A stretch of DNA of 64,000 nucleotides, from positions 21,746,830-21,810,829 of the forward strand of contig OX457039.1 in NCBI GenBank assembly GCA_949752735.1, written 5' to 3'. The notes beneath the pieces are model-generated. The model did no database searches, was not told the origin of the DNA, and worked only from the letters and a program-made list of their open reading frames with translations. Origin of the DNA: Lumbricus terrestris. Its lineage: Eukaryota > Annelida > Clitellata > Crassiclitellata > Lumbricidae. The translations under genes and the position numbers were made by a program. Positions 13,301-24,639 of this stretch are shown here, one piece after another. How positions within the stretch are numbered: the first letter of the stretch is position 1; the number at the start of each line of letters is the position of its first letter.

Positions 13301-16300
13301 ATGCCTATACAGTTTCTTACATAGATTACAGAAATATAAAGAAAGTTATTGTGTGCCCTCTAATTTCAGCTGAATTAAATATCAAAAGTGCCTTCATATT
13401 CATTTTATATCGGAGTTTTGCAATAATCAGTGATCAATATCTCCATATATACCAGGCACAATGCATTCATATTTTATATGCATACTGTCTATGTGGCTGG
13501 CAATTGCCTGGCAAAGTTTTACTTCATCACTAATACCCATTTGCTGGATATCTGCTGTCAAAGTTGACCAGATCCTACACGGGGGGTCGAAAAGAAAAAA
13601 TATTCCCAAAAAACATCAGAAAAATATATAATTTTTATTGCATTTTCTGATAGAGCATAGTTGAATTGATAAGTGTTCCAAAAATCCCAATGGCGTTTTT
13701 TGTTTTAAGAAGTTTACAGTGTGCCAAAAATGGTCGTTTTTTGGTATCGCGAGTTGCATGCATTGGCGGTATTTGACAAATTTGTCAGCATTATCTATCA
13801 GTAAAGAAAGCTGTGAAACCATTGTTATCATTTGTATAATGTAAAAGATATATTACTAAGTTATGCTTGTTTAAGCTACAACAAACATTTGCATTTTTTC
13901 ATCATAATCAAAGTGAATTTTGAACCAAATATAGTGTTCATTAGTCCATGAAACTATATACCGATGCATGCCAACAATGTACAAAGTTCTGTTAAAGTCA
14001 CAGAGTTCTAAGTAAAAATGATTAATTAATGTCATTTTTGCATTAGCATCATATATTTTGAAAGTTTTTCTGTGCATAGGTGGAAAATGTCAGCACAGTC
14101 TTCCATACTGAATTGTCCAGCTGGTATTCTCGTGCGCTGTTACTCCGTGCTTGAGGTGCTTGCACTTAGCAGAGTACATGTTCCAATGGAACCCAGCACA
14201 TGTCATCATGCCGTGGCCAAGTCAGACGATAGGCTGGCTTTTTTTGCACTGGTCAAAAATTTGACAAGTACATCCTCTTCTTCTGACCGGTCTGTTATTA
14301 ATCCAATGTACCAGTTGTTGTCATATATTGCTGCCACATACAACCCAGCTTCACACGTAGTAGCATCCAATCTGGAGGTCTCAGTTGCTACCTCTGAATT
14401 GTTTGTCAATAGATACTTCTCACATGAGTATTAGACGCTTTGAAACAGGGATAAAAAGATCATGGCAGCACTATATCTCTCTTCCAACCTGAAGTCCTTT
14501 GCATGCTGCTCAATTGATCGGGGCTTGCAGACTTGCACATGCAACTTTGTGGTGGGTCAGGTTAACATAGTTTTTGTAGTTTTTATATTGACTTTGAATA
14601 TGATGCTGCATCACATGGAAAAAGTGCTTGTGATGGAATTGGAGGAACAGTAAAGTGACTGGCTGCATCTGCAAGTATGCAAGCCCTGATCAATGATCAG
14701 ATTTTGACTCCACATGACCGATACATTTATGGAAATAAAAACATCAAAGGCATTCATTTCTTCTGGATTTCTAAAGCATCACTTGAGCAGCATGCAAAGG
14801 ACTTCAAGTTGGAAGAGAGGTATAATGCTACCATGATCTTTTTATCCCTGTTTCAAAGCGTCTAATACTCATGTGAGAAGTATCTATTGACAAACAATTC
14901 AGAGGTAGCAACTGAGAACTCCAGATTGGATGCTACTACGTGTCAAGCTGGGTTGTATGTGGCAGCAATATATGACAACAACTGGTACATTGGATTAATA
15001 ACAGACCGGTCAGAAGAAGAGGATGTTCTTGTCAAATTTTTGACCAGTGCAAAAAAAAGCCAGCCTATCGTCTGACTTGGCCACGGCATGATGACATGTG
15101 CTGGGTTCCATTGGAACATGTACTCTGCTAAGTGCAAGCACCTCAAGCACGGAGTAACAGCGCACGAGAATACCAGCTGGACAATTCAGTATGGAAGACT
15201 GTGCTGACATTTTCCACCTATGCACAGAAAAACTTTCAAAATATATGATGCTAATGCAAAAATGACATTAATTAATCATTTTTACTTAGAACTCTGTGAC
15301 TTTAACAGAACTTTGTACATTGTTGGCATGCATCGGTATATAGTTTCATGGACTAATGAACACTATATTTGGTTCAAAATTCACTTTGATTATGATGAAA
15401 AAATGCAAATGTTTGTTGTAGCTTAAACAAGCATAACTTAGTAATATATCTTTTACATTATACAAATGATAACAATGGTTTCACAGCTTTCTTTACTGAT
15501 AGATAATGCTGACAAATTTGTCAAATACCGCCAATGCATGCAACTCGCGATACCAAAAAACGACCATTTTTGGCACACTGTAAACTTCTTAAAACAAAAA
15601 ACGCCATTGGGATTTTTGGAACACTTATCAATTCAACTATGCTCTATCAGAAAATGCAATAAAAATTATATATTTTTCTGATGTTTTTTGGGAATATTTT
15701 TTCTTTTCGACCCCCCGTGTAGGATCTGGTCAACTTTGACAGCAGATATCCAGCAAATGGGTATTAGTGATGAAGTAAAACTTTGCCAGGCAATTGCCAG
15801 CCACATAGATAGTATGCATATAAAATATGAATGCATTGTGCCTGGTATATATGGAGATATTGATCACTGATTATTGCAAAACTCCGATATAAAATGAATA
15901 TGAAGGCACTTTTGATATTTAATTCAGCTGAAATTAGAGGGCACACAATAACTTTCTTTATATTTCTGTAATCTATGTAAGAAACTGTATAGGCATAAAA
16001 AAAATCATCCAATTTGGTAAAACCGTTTTAGAGATATTAACTCTCAAAAAGTGGACATCACGAAGTTTCGCGAAATGCCTTCGGGGGGTGGGGTCACGGA
16101 ATCCACGATATCTTGGAAAGTATTTGAAATATTTCTTAAAGATTTTGGATTTTTCCATCCAATATACCCAGCAACATGTGGATAAAATTTCAGCCAAATC
16201 GGAGATGGTCGAGTGGGAACCTTTCTCAAAATTGGTTGAGTTGAGCTGGAATGACCCCATTAACAATGATCTTTTTAGTAAGACGTTTTAATTTCATTTT

Positions 16301-19300
16301 ATGATGTTTGTCTCTCTTGATGTCACCATGTAACCAGGTTGCGGTGTGTCAACCTGGACGTTTTTCACGAATTAAACAAATACCTACAGGGTGCGCAAAA
16401 AAAAAAGACCCCCCTAAGTTTTTTGCCAATATTTTGACCAAAAGTAAGAATTTCCAAATGAAATTTTACAGGCTTATAGACAATTCATATTTACACATCA
16501 TGGCCTGATTTCATCAAAATATTTCAAACGGAACAAAAGTTACATCACTTTTAGTGAGGTCACCCCCCGTTTTTTGACGATTCAAAAACGAAGCGCAACA
16601 AAAAATAGGTTTTTTGACAATATCTTGGTCAAAAGTAAGAATATCGAAATGAAATTTTACAGGCTTAAAGACAATTCATATTTGCACATGTTGGCCAGAT
16701 TTCATCAAAATATTCCAAACAGGACCAAAGTTATACCACTTTTAGTGAGGCCACCCACCGTTTTTTGACGAATCAAAAACGAAACGCGACAAAAACTAAC
16801 AAAAACACGATTTCATTAAGTCTGATCTCAAGTAACTGTTGTCAAATGAACTTGGTAGTGCTTCACAACTTGTGTTCAATGAGCCCACCACTCGTGCCAA
16901 AGCTTCTTTTGAGTCCCTTTGCAAAGTTCTTGATGGACCTGTTGATTAATCTGATAAGATTCCTTATTTACCAATTTGATTGTCATCTTGCTAAGTGACT
17001 TCTCAGTTACGCGCAGCTACGCTGGTGCCCTGTTTCTTTTTAAATGGTAATAATAATGATCATCCACCAATATCAAGGCTATTTGATAACAATTATTTAA
17101 GATGAGACTTAATAAAATCGTGTTTATTGCTACTTTTTGCTGCGTTACGTCTTTGCATCGTCAAAAAACGGTGGGTGGTCTCACTAAAAGAGGCACAACT
17201 TTTTTTCTGTTTGAAATATTTTGATGAAATCTGGCCATCATATGCAGATATGAATTGTCTTTAAGCCTCTAAAATTTCATTTCGATATTCCTACTTCTGG
17301 CCAAGATATTGGCCAGAATAATTAGATCGGTTTTATGTTACTTTTTGTTGCATCGCGTTTTTGAATCGTGAAAAAACGGTTGGTGGCCTCACTAAAAGTG
17401 ATATAACTTTTGTTCTGTTTGAAATATTTTGATGAAATCTGGCCATGATGTGCAAATATGAATTGTCTATAAGCCTGTAAAATTTCATTTGGAGATTCTT
17501 ACTTTTGGTAAAGATATTGTCAAAAAACTTAGGGGGGTCTTTTTTTTGCACACCCTGTATATAGAACAAATTAACAGCCATTTAGAAGCAAAAGCTGGTG
17601 TTAGAGTACAATCAGATTGCATCATATTACATTGATATTGACTGTAGAGGCGTTATGTAGGCTAACTTATTTAAATGAATGAATGAATACAGAGCATGAG
17701 AGATCTAAAATACGATTGTCGTTAGCAAGGACATTTAAAAAATAACCAGGGAAATTTTAGGGCACTATAGGCCTATAGCCTAGATAACTAGTACCAATCT
17801 TCCCGACGATAATAAATGTTATACTTTTCAAGAAAAATATTTTAGCATTGTTGCACTTCTTTTAGTTTTCTTGATTTTAGGACCTATCCGACGATGGTCA
17901 TTACTTTTTAAGCCAGCTCATGGGAAAGGTTAGGCTAAATGCTACAATATTGCTGACATGTCGATGGTTTAGACCAGCGGTGCGCAACCTGCGGCCGTAC
18001 GGCCGCATGCCGCCGTGAGAGGAAGAATTGGCGGCCGTGGACGAGTGGTCTAATTATTACATACTGGCGGCCGTGTGTCGATTAATTCATAAATATTTTT
18101 ATTCCAATGTTTTGAAACTAAGGTTATGTGAAGTAATTAGTTACTTGTGTCTCTGTTTGAGTGTATGTTTTGAGTGCATGTAGGAATTAGCCCGTGCTCT
18201 CTCTAGAAGCACGTACTCATTCACACAAGAAGGCCACACATTGTCCGTCGCATGTGCATGCACCTTAGACTCAGAGGTATCAGCTGCATATATTATTATG
18301 CATCGTCCAGATGTAGCTCAAAGAGGCCGGCAGAGTAATACTATCTCATCTCCATCCCTTGACAGTCAATCACTTAATACAATATTGTACCAATATTCCT
18401 CCACTAGTCCGTGGAAAGATCGTGACAGTCAGCTGGCCGGGAAGAGTGCCCATTGCCCAAAGAAACTTACACCACTGATAATCTTCAGGTATATTAAGTT
18501 ACTCTGCACAAATGTATCTGTGTCGGGCAGTATGCGGAACAGGTGTCGTATTAAGCCGGGGCTCAGTCCTTGATCATGCGGTTGTTTGACTGGTGTGCAT
18601 GAATAGGTCACTCACTCACTGCGAATTTAGAAGAGGAACCAATACGGTACGTAATTTTTCTGTATTCTATGTGCCGATCACAAATTATGAGCAGTCGATT
18701 TACCCGATTATGATGTCTCAGAAAAGAAAGCGAACTTTGGGAGAGGAGAAGAGGAGCTTCAATGAGAAATCGATTTTTTTCCGAGTGGAGACAGCTAATA
18801 AGAAACAATCAATGAAATGCCTCATCTGTCGACAGCTGCTGCTGTCGACATCGTTCATGGCCACCTTTGCGAAAGCTACGAATGTGCGCAGAGTGCGTAT
18901 AGAGTGGCATATTGTCTTGGTAGTGCTGTAAAACCCTATTTAGTATTCAGGTGGTGAACTCGTGACCTTGGATGCAGTTAAGTGCATTCATGCTGGAAAA
19001 AGAGACTGATCATGCAGCAATGTCTCTCTCACACGACTCTGTACATTGCACAACGCCGTCAAAGAGACATCTCAAAACGGTACCATTAAAAAACTCAAAA
19101 ACTGAAAGCGAAATTATTGTAAGCCTAAGTATATTTATTGAAGCCTTAGACCACTCTTATCAGCACTGAAAATGTACAACAATTTTGTTTAAATGACAGC
19201 TTAAAATGCTACCATTGCACTGCGGAAATTCAAAAAATTGAGCCCTTCCCCTCTCGGCGTTACGCGCCTCGACGATCGTCCGCCGGACGCTCCTTTGTCC

Positions 19301-22300
19301 CTCACCAGAAAACTCGATTTCCCCCCACCCCGGAGGAGGGGAAATAGGATTATACACTGGCGGCCGTGGTACAAATGTACGCATTTGATGCGGCCGACAA
19401 TGACGAAAAGGTTGCGCACCCCTGGTTTAGACCTAGGCTTGCATGTAGGCCACGATCCTATTTCTTACATCGTGACATATGTAGACTATGTACGTCACTC
19501 TCTTACAAAGAAATGAAATATTCATAAATAGGCCATTGCATAAATTATTCACCACTAACCAGTCAGTTAATACGCAATTAATGCATAAACTGAGACAGTG
19601 ACAAAAATACGGACCCCACAGTATTTCTTATTGGTGTCCCATGGACGCATTGTCAATTTATTTGTGCGTCCATCCACAACTTCAGTGCGTCCATGGACGC
19701 ACCGCCTTTATTTTTGTGCGCCCGGCGTCAAAATTTGTGCGTCCTGGACGCACGGACGCACGTCAACGGAATCACTGATGATGGGCATTGAGCAACATGA
19801 AAAAGCTGCAGTATGTAAAGAGCGAAGTGATATGATTATGACATAAACAACAACTAACACCAGATGCAAGAATAATAATAATTGTGTAGCCAATCGTGGG
19901 ACGCAGCAGCACCCGCTGGTCAGAGCACTTCCCTCAGAATGCAAAGTGCATATGGGTTCGAGCCACCCCACCCTCCCCCCCACCCCACCCCACCCCTTCC
20001 GAGACGACTACTGCATAGAGATGTTGAGCAAAGTCATTCACTAACAATTGCTTAGAAGCTTTGATGTTTGATCATTAGACAGAGGTGCTTATTAAATCAA
20101 TCAATACCAATGAGCTAAGTGCCCATAAGTGTCTGATGTTCTCTTCACAATGTCTCTTAAGCTGAATAGATGCATAACAACTACAGCAATAATAATAACA
20201 ACAACAACAACACTACACACTAGTACCATAGTACACAGTCATATAGATATGTGACCTGAGGTGCAGCCAGTCAGTCGGAGGCTGTAGTACTGCAGTTACC
20301 GTATTTTCTGTGTAAGTGTTTACTATCTGTGTAATTATATGTGTATGGGTACAATGTAATGCATCTACAGGTCTGATGCATACATTGATTTAAAAAAATT
20401 CTGCTATATTATGACATCACTGTGACCTAAACAAAGGAGTGACTTTTAGTCCCCAAATATGGTAGACCTTTACTTTGACAACATTTGACTAAATGGCCGA
20501 TTCTGACAAGCATGTGTAATACTCACGCTGCTTCATCAATGTATTTGCCAACATAAGCCATTCCGGCAGCACAGCTCAAGCCTTGACCCAGAGACCCAGT
20601 TGCAACATCCACAAAAGATAAGCGCTGAATCAAATGAGAACAAGCTCTTCTTATCAGCACAATGATTCCTAAATGAACCTTTACACTGTATTCAACAACA
20701 ATTGTACAAGTGCTTTAAAAATTTAGTTAAATATTGGGAGCCACATCAAGAACCATCTTATATTAAGGTCATCTTATAAGAACTCTCTTTTGATCTACAC
20801 GTGTCCACTTATATTGGAAGTCCTGTTCTAATGAAGACTAAATTAATTGTCAAAATTTCATACAAAAAGTCTCTGGTAAAGTTTGAATTTACACTCAATC
20901 CCGTCCAAGGGTAATCACACTACAATGTAAGATTGAGAACATAACACTTGCAACACTTAAAATAGAAGTTGAAAATCGAAACCTTTTCCCAAATTGCACA
21001 TGCTAGAAATTCTGTCATTTATACAATATTTAAGGGCAACTACGTTGATTCCATTTCTTTTGGTTAATCATAACAGAGTTAAATCATGTAAAAGTGTCAT
21101 CATTAACTATGGAAAACTTTCATTTTCTTAACATAAGTAGAGTAAGCAATTTGAATAGCATGTTTGTTCACAAGAAGACTGTAGATAAGAAAACTGGTAC
21201 AATTTAGTTTTTTTGCACTAATGTACAGAATATCTATCCATACAAGACAGTGAAGTAAAGCAATTGCCAGCTGTGCTGGCAATTGCTTTACTCCAGCCCA
21301 ACAACTATCATTGATGTGTGTGCACTCTGCAGGGAGGACTTGATTGAACAACTGGGTATGGTCCAGGAAATTTGGTTATTTCCTCAACAGCAATCAGAGG
21401 AGTATTTGTAAACATAAATTTATATAGCACCACAGATGTCAGAAACAGATGTTTTATGTAAAGATAACATAAGTGATTGAGCAGTTCTAACAGAAATTCC
21501 TAAAGCTATGTACAGCACCTGACAAACACTATTTCACCAAGAACTGTTGAAGCCTTAGGTACGACCATGGAGGCAAATTGCAAGAAACTAGTTTCAAGAC
21601 TTTTAAAATATTTTCAGGATTCAGATGACACACAGTATCTTGCACGTTTTTAGCTGTGAAATTGCAGTCATTCATTCTTCTATTGCTATTTTTGCTCGTT
21701 GTATTATGAATAGTTGAATCTTAGTTGACCTATAATTAGTCTGAATTGTAGGACAGATAACAAGCTCATGAGTCAGTGTGGCTGAAATACTCTCATTCTC
21801 TGTTTAATTTAATAATATGTAATGTATGCTTAAAACTAAAAAACCGAGGCTTGCCGATGTAAGCAGTCGCATGCTGGAAATCGGGCCCAACCCTGTTTAA
21901 GCTGCTGCTTTTGTATGGCTACATGTGTATTAATGATTGCTTGCTGGGTGTGTAATGATGATATGAGTTCAAGTATAATAAACTTTTAATCAATTATACC
22001 AAGTCAATAAAACAAATTTTATTATAAAGAAAGTTATCCTAAAGAGGAAAAACTCACAGGCGTTGGATGTCCTTCAAGATCAGAATCCAGCTTACGTAAG
22101 TTGAGCAAATCCTTTGCTGCCAAAAGTCCAACTTCAGCCCAAGCAGCATAGAGGACTGGAGCAGCATGGCCCTACACCAATCAATCACATATTAACATAA
22201 CACATCACATGATCAGTGCCTCTGTGCATAAGTAAGTAAAGCTACATCATTACCATGCACTGGGAACTTGTCATAGTTAGTGGAAGCACTGGCATAGAAT

Positions 22301-24485
22301 ATGCAGACCCACAGACCATTGCTATCACACTGAGTTGAGAAAATAAGGTGAAAGAAGAGAGGGAAGGAAGAAGTATGGAAGCAAAGTGGAAAACTTGGTG
22401 AAAATTCACTAATACTGAATAGTCCTTTGGTACTGGTATAAGGTGTGAACAGGAAGTGGTGCAATGCAAGTGGCTATTTAAATATGTTCTGTTCAGCCTT
22501 TGCTATTCTTCCAATTTCAAGTGGCTATGACATGGAAGAAGGCCTATATCAACAAAGTGTTTCCTATGATGACCTGCTGCTTGTGCCTGGAAACACTGAA
22601 TGCCATTCTCCAATTCGCACACGAAAACCAAGTCGTAGTCATAGACCAGGTTTGGAATATGAAAATTACATTGTTAGAAGCAAATCATGTAACAATTTGC
22701 TAACCGGTATTTCTAGACTAATTTGACCCTCCTGAAAACGAAAATCACGGTTAGCAAGCTGGATTTTTAGCGGTTCCGTGGGAAAACAAGATAGCGGACA
22801 AAATGGCTGCCAATTGCTTTAAATTACTAAAAGTAAACTATTGTAATGTGATAGGAACACAGTTTTAGACCCTAAATTAAGATTATAGGGTTCAAGTAAT
22901 GCAATGGAATCAAAGACATATAAGTAGCACTGCAAGAAAATCAAAATGGCGGACAAAATGGCGGCCAGAATCTTAAATGGCCATAAATTAAGTTATGTAT
23001 GCAATAGAAACATGATTTCAGAGTCTAAACCAACATTTTCGAGGTCAAGGAATGTGATGGAACAAAGGTCACACATGTAGCACTGCACGAAAATCAAAAT
23101 GGCGGACAAAATGGCGGTCAGAATCTTAAAATGGCTATTAGGTGAAGTCAAGTATGCAATGGAATCATGATTTCAGGGTCTATGTCAACATTTTCGAGGT
23201 CAAAGAATGCGATGGAACCAATGTCACATATGTTGCATTGCAAAAAAATCAAAATGGCGGACAAAATGGCGGCCAGAATCTTAAACGGTTACAAATGAAG
23301 TTATGTATGCCAATAGAAACATGATTTCAGAGTATAAATCAACATTTTTGAGGTCAAGGAATGCGATGGAACAAAGGTCACACATATAGCACTGCACGAA
23401 AACCAAAATGGCGGACAAAATGGCAGCCAGAATCCTAAATTGGCAATAGGTGAAGTCAAGTATGCGATGGAATCATGATTTCAGGGTCTAAGTCAACGTT
23501 TTCAAGGTCAAAGAATATGATGGAACAAAGGTCACACATGTAGCACTGCACGAAAACCAAAATGGCGGACAAAATGGCAGCCAGAATCCAGTGGCGTAAC
23601 AATAGGGTAGACTGGGTAGACAAAGTCTAGGGGCCCCCGAGTATAGAGGCCCCCCGAGTTCCAAGTTACGCCACTGTTATAAGTGATAATACATTTCAAT
23701 ATTCACATTTTGTCTAGGGGCCCCCGAGTTCCTAGTTACGCCACTGCCAGAATCCTAAATTGGCAATAGGTGAAATTAAGTATGCGATGGAATCATGATT
23801 TCAGGGTCTAAGTCAATATTTTCGAGGTCAAAGAATATGATGGAACAAATGTCACACATGTAGCACTGCGCGAAAACAAAAATGGCAGACAAAATGGCAG
23901 CCAGAATACTAAAATGGCTACAAGTGAAGTCATGTATGCAACTGGAATTTGATTTAAGTTTTTTACCAGGTCTTTGCGAGATGGCATCTGGGGCCTGTGC
24001 TGTGGAATTTATCTACAATGATCCCTTATTTGGCCATATGTGACCCATCTGCACAAAACCAGTCGTAAGTCGGATTTCACTTTTTAAGTTTAATATACTA
24101 TTCTAAAGAGAAACAAATTCTCTTTAAAATGATACCAATTTTATCGTCCTACCTTGGTCCGAATTGAATTTATGGATGAAAAACTACTTGCATTTATGGA
24201 TACTATTTATCGACAAAAATGCATCTAAGTTGGCCTAATATATAAATTACAAATCATAACTTGCAAGAAATCATTCAAATAATACTCTTCAATGTTATCA
24301 TAACTCAAACGTTTTGATTATTTGCCAAAAAAATTATTTTTAAAATAATTTCCTGCAATAATCTAACAATTGGAAAATATTGACCTTGCTCTAGTTTTTG
24401 CTTGTTTTCCTGAAACAGAAATGTCCGAATTACGACTGGTTTTGCGCAGATGGGTCACATATGTGATCATTCAAATTATCACAAT

Positions 24486-24558
<73 letters not shown>

Positions 24559-24572
24559 CCACCACCACCACC

Positions 24573-24639
<67 letters not shown>

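Larger units (their letters stand above)
12128..19777. mobile_element. 7.65-kb hAT element carrying four nested insertions
   Basis: The outer ends share CAGTGATTCCGTT as inverted repeats, and ATGATGGG is directly repeated at 12120-12127 and 19778-19785. Subterminal GGACGC/GGAGTC motifs recur at both ends. Inside are a MITE (12567-12724), a 3.2-kb palindrome (13049-16257), a mariner-type element (16387-17557) and another hAT (17975-19424). Without them only about 1.7 kb is left, so the original was a short non-autonomous hAT. It makes up most of TKT intron 4. Confidence 0.88.

Noticed and set aside
13285..16012. Mirrored open frames on opposite strands
   Set aside because: They are the same frames read from the two arms of the palindrome. 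Apart from the transposon-protein stretch at the centre and right arm, none shows recognisable protein features.
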